Program-made: the position numbers and the translations under genes
The notes under the pieces: model-generated
Seen by the model: the letters and a program-made list of their open reading frames with translations, nothing else
Told to the model about the DNA's origin: nothing
Databases searched by the model: none
In this document: piece after piece, positions 1 through 7,227 of the stretch
How the letters are laid out: each line of letters starts with the position of its first letter
Position numbering within the stretch: the stretch's first letter is position 1
Origin: an uncultured Saprospiraceae bacterium
GTDB taxonomy: Bacteria; Bacteroidota; Bacteroidia; Chitinophagales; Saprospiraceae
DNA length: 9,642 nucleotides
NCBI GenBank assembly: GCA_937959375.1
Contig: CALGLS010000064.1
Coordinates: 1-9,642, forward strand
Reading direction: 5' to 3'

Positions 1-653
1 ACTGGAATTTCATGTAGACCAATAAACGAATTGAATTTTTTATCCAAAATAGGTCCATCGACATAATGTCCATTCGGGTTTGGTCGATCCAAAACCATGA
101 ACTTTACGCCGTTTTCAGCGCAAGCTTCCATCACATAACTCATCGAAGAAATATAAGTATAAAATCGAGCGCCAACATCTTGGATGTCAAAAATTACATA
201 ATCCAAACCAGCAAGATCTTCAGCGGTCGGTTTTTTACTTTTTCCATAAAGTGAGATTAATGGAATTCCCGTTTTTACATCCTTACCGTCTTTGATTTGA
301 GCACCAGCATCTGCTGTTCCTCTAAAGCCATGTTCGGGGGCAAATATCTTTTTGATATCTACGCTAACACTCTTTAATCGATCCGCTAAATGGACACCTC
401 CTATCATAGACGTTTGATTGACAAGCAGTGCCACTTTTTTTCCTTGGATCAATGGCATAAACTCATTTGGACGAGCTGCCCCCACGACAATTGGTAGTGG
501 TTTTTCTATGACTTCTTCTTCAATAACTACTTGTTCTTCTGGTGTACTAGAAGTTTCATTTTGGGATTGCGATTCTTCTAGCGTTCGGTTACAACCAGAA
601 TTCGTCAGAAAAAATAAAAGGAAAAAAGAACTAATGATTTTTAGATTAAGCAT
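1..653 (-). CDS. namZ: NamZ/YbbC-family (DUF1343) exo-beta-N-acetylmuramidase lipoprotein, C-terminus beyond window
   Basis: The first 217 residues are present; the C-terminal part lies beyond the left edge. Family members remove non-reducing terminal MurNAc from peptidoglycan fragments (GH171), in cell-wall recycling or turnover. The protein starts with a short basic segment and a hydrophobic stretch (residues 5-17) leading to Cys21, so it is probably a lipoprotein, although the lipobox N-S-G-C is atypical at -3. An acidic, low-complexity linker (about 22-52) follows. Family hallmarks are then visible in order: ALLVNQTS (75-82), APEHGFRG (105-112, containing the conserved Glu107), SLYG (134-137), FDIQDVGARFYTYISSM (155-171) and LDRPNPNG (188-195). 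I chose the ATG at 651-653 because it gives an intact signal sequence; no Shine-Dalgarno is visible. The gene is divergent from the exonuclease gene at 821. The family call is firm; the exact substrate is inferred from the family. Confidence 0.93.
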   Translation of the reverse strand, partial: MLNLKIISSFFLLFFLTNSGCNRTLEESQSQNETSSTPEEQVVIEEEVIEKPLPIVVGAARPNEFMPLIQGKKVALLVNQTSMIGGVHLADRLKSVSVDIKKIFAPEHGFRGTADAGAQIKDGKDVKTGIPLISLYGKSKKPTAEDLAGLDYVIFDIQDVGARFYTYISSMSYVMEACAENGVKFMVLDRPNPNGHYVDGPILDKKFNSFIGLHEIP

Positions 654-682
654 AATAATTTGTAATTTTCGAATTCAACAGC

Positions 683-751
683 AAAACGCAGAGAGACATT
701 AAAGTTAGAACGAACCAATTGTTCATTCAATTTGATGTGCCTCTGCGTTTT
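683..751. repeat. Inverted repeat in the divergent intergenic region, terminator-like on the plus strand
   Basis: Perfect 11-base arms, AAAACGCAGAG (683-693) and CTCTGCGTTTT (741-751), enclose 47 bases. The right arm runs into a tract of seven T (748-754). The enclosed bases hold a smaller imperfect hairpin, GAACGAAC/GTTCATTC, around CAATT (708-728). It has the form of a rho-independent terminator for plus-strand transcripts, but no plus-strand gene ends upstream. It may instead be a leader attenuator for the gene at 821, a stop for antisense transcription, or a site between two divergent promoters. The minus-direction T run is only four bases. Confidence 0.5.
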
Positions 752-820
752 TTTATGGCTTTTTTCAAGAAAGAAGTTGTTTAAAAGTAATACGTTGAAA
801 AAACATAATTTAACTTAACA

Positions 821-2224
821 ATGGCCAAAGATAAGATATACGCGATAATTGATATTGAAACCACAGGTGGAAAGGCCGCTCGTGATAAAATAACTGAAAT
901 AGCCATCGTTCTTCACGATGGTAAAGAGATCATTGATACCTACGAAACCCTAATAAATCCTGAGCGTAGTATTCCTGCAAATATCACTCGAATTACTAAC
1001 ATTACCAATGATATGGTGGCTGAGGCGCCAAAATTCTATGAAGTAGCTAAAGAAATTGTGGAACGAACAAAAGGTGCCATCTTCGTAGCCCATAATGTTC
1101 GTTTTGATTACTCCTTTATCCGAGAAGAATTCAAACGATTGGGCTTTGTCTATAGCCGGCGTCAGCTTTGTACCGTTCGCTTGACTCGAAAGGTCTTTCC
1201 TGGTTTGAGATCCTATGGCTTAAGTAATCTAATTCGGCATTTTAATATAAGACTCAAAGGTGGAAGACACCGAGCAATGGGCGACACACTCGCAACGGTG
1301 GAGCTTTTTGAGCTTATTATGAAGAAAAAATCGAGTAAGGATGAGATTAATATGATGGTCAATCATGGTATTAAGGTTTCTCAGTTACCTGCCAATATTT
1401 CCCTTACTCAGTTACACAGTTTGCCAGAAGATTGTGGTATTTATTACTTCTACAATCGAATCGGGGAGATCATTTATATTGGTAAAAGCGTGAATATCAA
1501 AAAGCGGGTAATGAGTCATTTTGTCAAACAGACTGAAAAATCTCGAAAACTCTACGAAAATGTTTGGGACATCAAAACTCAAGTAACAGGAAGTGAACTA
1601 GCGGCGCTTTTACTAGAATCACACGAAATTAAGTACCATCACCCTTATATCAATCGCGCTCAGCGCGCTAGGTCCTACCCTTACGTCCTTCATTCTTATG
1701 AAAATCAAGATGGATATCTATGTATGGATATTTTAAAAGTGAATAAGAAACAAAAGCAAAAATTGAACATCTTGAGAGAGTTTGCAAGTAGTTATTCTGC
1801 TAAAGGCTCACTTGATCGGATTTTAGAAGAATTTGACTTGTGTCAAACCTATTGTAACGTTGATACGGTCAAACGCCCTTGCTTCTATCACCAGATTGAT
1901 AAGTGTAAAGGAGCCTGTGTGCAGAAGGAGGATGCAGACTCATACAATGCACGTGTTCTAGAGGCCGTCGGACACCTAGATACTGACTTTCCGGATGACT
2001 TTATCCTTATCGATAAAGGTCGCACACAAGAAGAAAAAACTGTTGTATTGATAGAATCAGGAATTTATAAGGGATTTGGCTATCTGGAAGAGGAAAATAG
2101 CTACCAAAATGTGGATTCAATTAAAGAAATAATCGATATGTATGACCATAATCCTGAGACTTTTAGGATAATTAAGCATTTTATACATACAAATCGCAAA
2201 GAAATCCAGATAATTCATATCTAG
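821..2224 (+). CDS. DnaQ-like DEDDh 3'-5' exonuclease fused to a UvrC-like GIY-YIG endonuclease
   Basis: This is a 467-residue two-nuclease protein, probably acting in DNA repair. The N-terminal domain (about 5-170) is a DEDDh exonuclease like DNA polymerase III epsilon: DIETTG gives D11 and E13, HNVRFDYSF gives D96, and GRHRAMGDT gives H150 and D155, so all five catalytic residues are present. A GIY-YIG domain (about 200-285) resembles the N-terminus of UvrC: GIYYF (206-210), YIGKS (219-223), Arg229, and Glu266 in LLLESHEIKYHHPYIN as the likely metal ligand. A third region (338-366) repeats UvrC's cysteine pattern with C341, C345, C354, C362 and C366. The UvrC RNase H-like half and (HhH)2 domain are absent; the last 100 residues are unassigned. 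Fusions of this kind are known in Bacteroidota and Actinobacteria and resemble E. coli Cho in lacking the second UvrC nuclease. The ATG at 821 has an A/T-rich upstream and no Shine-Dalgarno, and it opens directly onto the exonuclease fold. The role in nucleotide excision repair is inferred. Confidence 0.93.
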   Translation: MAKDKIYAIIDIETTGGKAARDKITEIAIVLHDGKEIIDTYETLINPERSIPANITRITNITNDMVAEAPKFYEVAKEIVERTKGAIFVAHNVRFDYSFIREEFKRLGFVYSRRQLCTVRLTRKVFPGLRSYGLSNLIRHFNIRLKGGRHRAMGDTLATVELFELIMKKKSSKDEINMMVNHGIKVSQLPANISLTQLHSLPEDCGIYYFYNRIGEIIYIGKSVNIKKRVMSHFVKQTEKSRKLYENVWDIKTQVTGSELAALLLESHEIKYHHPYINRAQRARSYPYVLHSYENQDGYLCMDILKVNKKQKQKLNILREFASSYSAKGSLDRILEEFDLCQTYCNVDTVKRPCFYHQIDKCKGACVQKEDADSYNARVLEAVGHLDTDFPDDFILIDKGRTQEEKTVVLIESGIYKGFGYLEEENSYQNVDSIKEIIDMYDHNPETFRIIKHFIHTNRKEIQIIHI

Positions 2225-2234
2225 TTCTCAACAC

Positions 2235-2255
2235 TAAGTGTTATATTTGCACTTA
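2235..2255 (+). promoter_or_regulatory. Candidate Bacteroidota promoter (-7 box TATATTTG) inside a small inverted repeat
   Basis: TATATTTG at 2242-2249 is a perfect match to the Bacteroidota -7 consensus TAnnTTTG. It lies 118 bases before the ATG at 2368, so the leader would be about 110 bases. TAAGTG (2235-2240) and CACTTA (2250-2255) are perfect inverted arms flanking the box, and ACACTAAGTGT (2231-2241) is an overlapping palindrome, so a regulator could bind here. I see no good -33 TTTG at the usual spacing, which keeps confidence moderate. Confidence 0.45.
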
Positions 2256-2300
2256 CAATTTTAGAGAAAACACTATTGGCTTTCTGTCAGTAGCCCCACT

Positions 2301-2312
2301 TTCCGTCCAAAA
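2301..2312 (+). repeat. 12-base element TTCCGTCCAAAA, copy 1
   Basis: The same 12 bases occur at 9080-9091. This copy ends 56 bases before the ATG of the secreted esterase-like gene; the other ends 58 bases before the ATG of ribF. The matching distance is suggestive, but some repeated 12-mers are expected by chance in a window this size. Confidence 0.35.
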
Positions 2313-2367
2313 CCTTCCGAATACACCCAATTTTAACAGATTATTTAAGTAATTTAACTTATCTATT

Positions 2368-5300
2368 ATGACACGTTGTATCCTAGCAGTTATAGTGATG
2401 GTGGTATTTTCAAACGCCATATTTGCACAATTAACTGTCGAAACTGATAACCCTACAGCTTATTATGAAGCTGGTGATAACATGAATTTTGTAGTAACTT
2501 CTGGCTCTTCTGGGACAGTTGAATACACGATTTCATATCATAAATTTGCACCAGATATTGAGACTGGAACTATTGACGTAAGTGGTGGCCAAGCTGCGTA
2601 CATTCCTTTTTCTTCTGATGATCCTACTATGGTGACTTGTAAAGTAAGAAAAGGATCAAATTCTGATGAGGCTGCCGCAGCCTTTTCTCCTTACGATATT
2701 GAATCTTTTGTAGCTGAGCCTACTGATTTTGATGCCTTTTGGAACACTCAATTAGCTGACCTCGCTAATGTCCCTATGGATGCACAACTTCAATATTACG
2801 AGCAAACGGATTATACCAAAACGTATAAACTAGAGTTGGCTAGTATTGACAATTGGAGAGTTTATGGTTACATCACGATTCCAGAAGGAACAGGACCTTT
2901 TCCAGCTATTTTAACCTTGCCTCCATACGGAGACAACGCAAATATCGTAACTCCAGCAGAGACTATCGCTGAACGTGGTGGAGCTATTTCTGTAGCCATC
3001 AACATCCATAACGTAGAGCCTGATGAACAAGATTCTAATGCTTACGAAAACTCCGATGTTACTGACAAAGAAGGTTACTATTACCGATATAGTATTCTTG
3101 GAGCTGTTCGTGCAATCGATTATATCTTTTCTAGAGATGATTTTGATGGCGAAAGTATGGGAGTTGTTGGTGTAAGTCAAGGAGGTGGATTGTCAACGAT
3201 TGTTGCTGGTTTAGACCAAAGAGTTAACCTCCTAGTTCAAAGTAACGGCACGATGGGACAACATAGTGGACACGCTTTTGATCGTGCTGCTGGTTTCCCA
3301 TACTATGTTAGAGGGGCAGAAAATGAAAATATTGATATTCAACAAGTTGTTGACGCAAGTCGATATTATGATGCTATTTTCTTTGCGAAAAGATATAATG
3401 GACCGAGTTTGTCAATCATTAGTTATCTAGACGACATCTGTCCTCCGGCAACTGTTTTTGCCTTTTACGATCAGTTTCGAGGGCCTAAGGTTTTGCTACA
3501 TGCTAAAGAATTAGGGCATACCCATCCTAACGAATATTGGAGTGGACGTTTAGATTTTATGCGACGTCACTTCCCTGCCATGCAGACACCTCCTTGGCCT
3601 TGGCCAGATTCTGAAGTTGGTTATTTTGTAAATGCCGGACCAGATTTAACAGTCTCTAACGCTTGTGAAGTAAATCTTGCAGCTGAAATGTTTTTGGAAG
3701 ATCAATCAATTGATTCTTGGCCAGTTCAATGGACAATGATTGAGGGACCTGGTACAGCAACTTTCGGAGATGCTAACGATTTGAATACAAGCGTTTCATT
3801 TAGTCAAGAAGGAACTTATGTACTTCGATTCACTGGTGACGATTTAGAAAATCTTGAAGAAGAGGATCGTTACTATACATTGACTGATTATGTGACAATC
3901 ACCATTAGTGGATCAGGAACAGAAGCTCCTGAAGTAGAACTATTTGGTAATTCAACGGTTACTTCTGCTTTTGATGTAGAAGTAGTGTTTAATCAATCGG
4001 TATCTGGACTTTCGTTAAACGAATTTACCATAACAAATGGTACAGCAACAGGACTTTCTGGAAGCGGAACAACATATACACTGACGGTTGACCCTACAGC
4101 ACCTGGGGCAGTACAAATCACGTTGCCAGCTAACGCAGCAATCGATTGTGCAGGAACTGGTAATGCAGGTTCGAATGTTTTAACTGTTAACTACGAAGAA
4201 GTTTCTGGTGTGTTAGAATTGGCTTGTCCAGATGATATAAGTTTACTTGCACCAAATGGATCAAATGGAATTGATGTTTCTTGGCCTTCACCAAATGCTG
4301 GTAGTTCCTGCCCTGTTGGTGAAGTTAGTTTGACCCAAATTGCTGGTTTAGCAAACGGCAGTGAATTTCCAATTGGACAATCTATCATAACTTATCAAGC
4401 AACAGATGCCTGTGGGAATACAGTAACTTGTTCGTTTGAAATTAGAATTGAAGAAGAGGAAGAAACGCCAGATCCTGACTGTGAATCTGAATCAGAAAAC
4501 CCGTGGAAAGAATACATCAAACGGATAGAATTTGGAGCTATTGATAATGAGTCTGGCAAAACTACCTACAGTGATTTTACTGATGAAAGTACTATTGTGG
4601 ATAGAGGAACGACGGTTCCATTCAAGCTAACCTTGAGATATACAAGTAATGAAAGAAGTGATGAATTTATAAAAGTATGGATCGATTTCAATCAAGACGG
4701 TGCTTTCGACGAAGCTACTGAAACGGCTGCTTCTATTTTCTTTCCAGCAACTTACGGAGAACAAATACATGAAGTGGATGCAAACATTTTAATTCCAACG
4801 ACTGCAACAAACGGAACAGCAAGAATGCGTGTTTCGCTAAAGCGAGATGGATATGCGACACCATGTGAATCTTTTGAATTTGGTGAAGTTGAAGATTATA
4901 CGGTTAACATTACTGGAGAGGTTGGACCAATTCTTAGTTATACTTGCCCTAGTGATATAGTTGTAACTGCTGACTTTGGGGCTACCCTTGCACTCGTTCA
5001 GTGGGATGCTCCTGTTGCTACTACAACTTGCCCAACTTCAGGTGCATTTGTTACACAAACGAGTGGTCCTCAAAGTGGAACTTTATTCCCAATTGGTGTG
5101 ACTGAAGTTGCATATGCTTTCTTTGATTTTTGTCAAAATGGAGAAGTTTGTTCTTTTACTGTAACGGTGCAAGAACCAACAACGACATTAAATGTAGCTT
5201 GTCCTGATGACTTAGAAGTAGCATCACCGAACGGTCCAGAAATAGTGAATTGGCAAGAGCCCGCAGCGACTTCAGATTGCCCACTTGGTGTGGTGAGTAT

Positions 5301-6183
5301 TACTCAGATTTCAGGTCCTGCAAATGGAAGTGTTTTAGCTCCTGGATTTTCCAATGTAACTTATTCCATTTCTGACGGATGTGGTAATGTTCAAAGCTGT
5401 TCATTTGATATTTTTGTAAGTGCTGAACCGCAAGAGATTTGCGCGTCAGAAGGTGACTTTCCTTGGAATGATTGGATTTATAAAGTGAAGTTTGATGAGA
5501 TTAGTAATACTTCAGGGAAAAGATCATACAGTGATTTTACGGATGAAGTGACATACGTTTCACCTAATGCGATTTATTCAATTGAGCTAACAGCAAAGAC
5601 AAGTTATTTTGGTTACGACCAATATTGGAAAGTCTGGATTGATTACAATCAAAATGGCGTTTTTGAAGAAGCAACGGAGACAGTGCTTTCCGCTTTTGCA
5701 CCTGCAGAAGAAGATGGAATTACTACTTCAAAAGTTACAGCGCTAATTACGATTCCTGGAAATGCAGCTGCAGGAGAATGCAGAATGCGTGTCAGTAAAA
5801 AACGAGGTAGCTACCCTACTCCATGCGAGTTTTTTGAATTTGGTGAAGTGGAAGATTACACGGTAATTGTAAGTAGTAGTATTGCTGGATTTGCTGGCGC
5901 TAATTCTGATGATTCAAATGTAGCATTAAGTGATGCTGTTCGTTTATTCCCGAATCCAGTTCGTAATTACATGACCATCGATTTTGGAAACTTCGCTGGT
6001 AAATTGGTGCATTATGATTTGGTCGATGTTCGAGGACAAATCATAGAGTCTAAATCATTCGTTGCGGAAGATCGCTTTGAAGATATTGATTGTTCCAAAC
6101 TATCCCAAGGTATTTATTCGATTCGTTTGATTAGCAAGGGAGAGGATATTGTGGTGAAGCGATTTGTGAAGGTCTTGGATTAA
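2368..6183 (+). CDS. Secreted multidomain CE7-like acetyl esterase with HYR, GEVED and T9SS sorting domains
   Basis: This 1271-residue protein is exported by Sec and then by type IX secretion. The signal peptide covers residues 1-20 (cut likely after AIFA). An Ig-like segment (21-112) precedes an acetyl xylan esterase/cephalosporin C deacetylase fold (about 115-402). Its triad is Ser270 in GVSQGGG, Asp355 in SYLDDICPP and His384 in LGHTHP. The family's RGQ motif is replaced around H214-N215-V216, and the usual HE is HT, so substrate and activity are uncertain. Then follow a PKD-like domain (about 417-514), a bacterial Ig-like domain (517-608), HYR 1 (615-695), GEVED 1 (705-848), HYR 2 (853-935), HYR 3 (940-1018) and GEVED 2 (1025-1168). 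The type A sorting domain (about 1190-1271) begins with LFPNPVRN and ends in VVKRFVKVLD. The GEVED loops DFNQDG (773-778) and DYNQNG (1092-1097) look calcium-binding. The likely job is deacetylation of a polysaccharide at or outside the cell surface (inference). The gene appears monocistronic, with its own promoter candidate and terminator. Confidence 0.9.
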   Translation: MTRCILAVIVMVVFSNAIFAQLTVETDNPTAYYEAGDNMNFVVTSGSSGTVEYTISYHKFAPDIETGTIDVSGGQAAYIPFSSDDPTMVTCKVRKGSNSDEAAAAFSPYDIESFVAEPTDFDAFWNTQLADLANVPMDAQLQYYEQTDYTKTYKLELASIDNWRVYGYITIPEGTGPFPAILTLPPYGDNANIVTPAETIAERGGAISVAINIHNVEPDEQDSNAYENSDVTDKEGYYYRYSILGAVRAIDYIFSRDDFDGESMGVVGVSQGGGLSTIVAGLDQRVNLLVQSNGTMGQHSGHAFDRAAGFPYYVRGAENENIDIQQVVDASRYYDAIFFAKRYNGPSLSIISYLDDICPPATVFAFYDQFRGPKVLLHAKELGHTHPNEYWSGRLDFMRRHFPAMQTPPWPWPDSEVGYFVNAGPDLTVSNACEVNLAAEMFLEDQSIDSWPVQWTMIEGPGTATFGDANDLNTSVSFSQEGTYVLRFTGDDLENLEEEDRYYTLTDYVTITISGSGTEAPEVELFGNSTVTSAFDVEVVFNQSVSGLSLNEFTITNGTATGLSGSGTTYTLTVDPTAPGAVQITLPANAAIDCAGTGNAGSNVLTVNYEEVSGVLELACPDDISLLAPNGSNGIDVSWPSPNAGSSCPVGEVSLTQIAGLANGSEFPIGQSIITYQATDACGNTVTCSFEIRIEEEEETPDPDCESESENPWKEYIKRIEFGAIDNESGKTTYSDFTDESTIVDRGTTVPFKLTLRYTSNERSDEFIKVWIDFNQDGAFDEATETAASIFFPATYGEQIHEVDANILIPTTATNGTARMRVSLKRDGYATPCESFEFGEVEDYTVNITGEVGPILSYTCPSDIVVTADFGATLALVQWDAPVATTTCPTSGAFVTQTSGPQSGTLFPIGVTEVAYAFFDFCQNGEVCSFTVTVQEPTTTLNVACPDDLEVASPNGPEIVNWQEPAATSDCPLGVVSITQISGPANGSVLAPGFSNVTYSISDGCGNVQSCSFDIFVSAEPQEICASEGDFPWNDWIYKVKFDEISNTSGKRSYSDFTDEVTYVSPNAIYSIELTAKTSYFGYDQYWKVWIDYNQNGVFEEATETVLSAFAPAEEDGITTSKVTALITIPGNAAAGECRMRVSKKRGSYPTPCEFFEFGEVEDYTVIVSSSIAGFAGANSDDSNVALSDAVRLFPNPVRNYMTIDFGNFAGKLVHYDLVDVRGQIIESKSFVAEDRFEDIDCSKLSQGIYSIRLISKGEDIVVKRFVKVLD
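4480..4911 (+). repeat. GEVED module 1, part of an internal duplication
   Basis: This segment encodes residues 705-848. It aligns without gaps to residues 1025-1168 at a constant offset of 960 bases (320 residues). Shared landmarks are SGK, YSDFTDE, KVWID, EATET, RMRVS, TPCE and FEFGEVEDYTV. DNA similarity is highest at its 3' end: 4861-4904 against 5821-5864 differs at 5 of 44 positions by my count. Confidence 0.85.
5440..5871 (+). repeat. GEVED module 2, part of an internal duplication
   Basis: This segment encodes residues 1025-1168, the partner of module 1. The proteins have clearly diverged in the middle (for example 1069-1086) but keep both cysteines at the ends, C1025 and C1153. In module 1 the equivalents are C705 and C833, so a disulfide within each module is plausible. 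Confidence 0.85.
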
Positions 6184-6252
6184 CGTTTGCTAAATTTTCA
6201 GCATTTTATAAACTTCATTGAATACGAAATGCTATAAAGTTTTCGAGTAAAT

Positions 6253-6298
6253 AAAAGAAGCCCCAATTTTACAGCTGTAAAATTGGGGCTTCTTTTTT
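6253..6298. terminator. Bidirectional rho-independent terminator, perfect 44-base palindrome
   Basis: The arms 6253-6274 and 6275-6296 are perfect reverse complements with no spacer; the core is GCCCC/GGGGC and the centre is CAGCTG. The plus strand continues into T6293-T6298, the minus strand into TTTTATTT. It sits 70 bases after the stop of the secreted protein and about 70 bases beyond the pyrF stop, so it can end both converging transcripts. Confidence 0.93.
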
Positions 6299-6323
6299 AA
6301 GTCTAGTTGCTTGGTTTGAAGAA

Positions 6324-6356
6324 ACGTTTAGTAAACTTTTAAAGTTTACTAAACGT
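6324..6356. repeat. Second perfect palindrome, AT-rich, between the converging genes
   Basis: ACGTTTAGTAAACTTT (6324-6339) and its exact reverse complement (6341-6356) flank a single T. It lies 10 bases from the pyrF stop. On the minus strand the arm is followed by TTTCTTC, so it could be a weak pyrF terminator or an mRNA-protecting 3' hairpin. Unlike its neighbour it lacks a G+C-rich stem base. A protein-binding or cruciform role is an alternative. Confidence 0.75.
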
Positions 6357-6366
6357 CATAAGAAGT

Positions 6367-7182
6367 TTAAACTCCTTGCACAATCAAACCACTCATAGCC
6401 TCTTGTACCTTCCCTGCCGCCGCACGTGCTTTATCTGCAAAATCCAAACCATCACCGGCATAGATTATTCCGCGAGAAGAATTCACTAAAAGCCCACCAT
6501 GATCATTTAAACCATAATTGGAAACACCTTCTAGATCACCACCTTGCGCACCGATACCTGGTACCAATAAAAAGTTATCTGGGGAGATGCGACGAATTTC
6601 CTCAAACTTCTCTGGATGCGTTGCTCCAACGACAAACATCAAATTTTCAGGGGTTCCCCAGGTCATGGCTTTGCGCATTACTTTTTCATAAAGCGGTTGC
6701 TCGTCTTCTTGTTTTGTAAATTGAAAATCGTCACTGCCTTTGTTAGAAGTTAAGGCAAGTAAGATGACCCATTTGTTTTCAAACTCAAGGAATGGTTGAA
6801 CAGAGTCGATGCCCATATACGGTGCAACCGTCACTGAATCAAAATTCATCGTTTCGAAAAAAGCACGAGCATATAATTTGGAAGTGTTTCCAATATCTCC
6901 ACGTTTTGCATCTGCAATAGTAAAATGCTCATCCGGAATATAGTCTAATGTTTTTTGCAATGACACCCAACCTTTTGCGCCAAGCGCTTCGTAAAAAGCG
7001 ATATTTGGCTTATAGCCAACACAAAGATCTTTAGTGGCATCAATAATCTGCTTATTGAATTCAAAAATGGGATCAGCCTTGTCGAGTAAGTGTTTTGGAA
7101 TACGGTTGAGGTCTGCGTCCAAACCAACACAAAGATAAGAGCGCTTTGTTTGGATTTGGTGGAAAAGTTCGTCGCGAGTCAT
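6367..7182 (-). CDS. pyrF: Orotidine 5'-phosphate decarboxylase, type 2 family
   Basis: The enzyme decarboxylates OMP to UMP, the last step of de novo pyrimidine synthesis, in the cytosol. The 271-residue length fits the longer type 2 PyrF group. The family signature is complete: TIADAKRGDIGNT at residues 88-100, with the catalytic set D91, K93 and D96. Other landmarks are GLDAD (20-24, substrate-binding Asp22), GYKPN (56-60, Lys58), the loop VPGIGAQGGD (207-216) and NSSRGIIYA (234-242), whose Arg237 should hold the phosphate. The ATG at 7182 gives the usual short N-terminus before the first strand, YLCVGLDAD. The gene is last in a run of three minus-strand genes, but a 147-base gap to the NifU-like gene and a palindrome at 7224-7243 suggest separate control. 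No other pyr gene is in view. Confidence 0.97.
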   Translation of the reverse strand: MTRDELFHQIQTKRSYLCVGLDADLNRIPKHLLDKADPIFEFNKQIIDATKDLCVGYKPNIAFYEALGAKGWVSLQKTLDYIPDEHFTIADAKRGDIGNTSKLYARAFFETMNFDSVTVAPYMGIDSVQPFLEFENKWVILLALTSNKGSDDFQFTKQEDEQPLYEKVMRKAMTWGTPENLMFVVGATHPEKFEEIRRISPDNFLLVPGIGAQGGDLEGVSNYGLNDHGGLLVNSSRGIIYAGDGLDFADKARAAAGKVQEAMSGLIVQGV

Positions 7183-7192
7183 TAGTTTGATC

Positions 7193-7227
7193 GAATTAGA
7201 ATGGGAAAGGAATTAGAATTAGAATTT
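7193..7227. repeat. GAATTA direct repeats upstream of pyrF
   Basis: GAATTA occurs at 7193-7198, 7210-7215 and 7216-7221, followed by the near copy GAATTT at 7222-7227. The array lies in the leader or promoter region of pyrF on the minus strand, where it reads as repeated TAATTC. It is short and AT-rich and may be simple low-complexity sequence. Confidence 0.4.

Noticed and set aside
66..702. Plus-strand open frames at 66-254 and 418-702
   Set aside because: Both are antisense to the NamZ coding sequence, whose family motifs are unmistakable on the minus strand.
727..734. TCAATTTG as a -7 box for the nuclease fusion gene
   Set aside because: One mismatch in the important TA pair, no -33 box, and it would place a terminator-like arm directly at the transcript start.
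791..797. TACGTTG as a -7 box for the nuclease fusion gene
   Set aside because: One T short of the consensus, and the only upstream TTG is far too close.
2911..3180. Minus-strand open frame of 89 codons inside the secreted esterase gene
   Set aside because: It lies wholly within the strongly supported AXE1 domain, shows no domain of its own and has no promoter; it is a shadow. The same holds for the open frames at 4191-4388 (minus), 6426-6719 (plus), 6945-7130 (minus) and 8047-8232 (plus).
6200..6233. AGCATTT/AAATGCT inverted repeat after the secreted protein
   Set aside because: Seven AT-rich pairs across 20 bases, just upstream of a far stronger terminator; likely chance.
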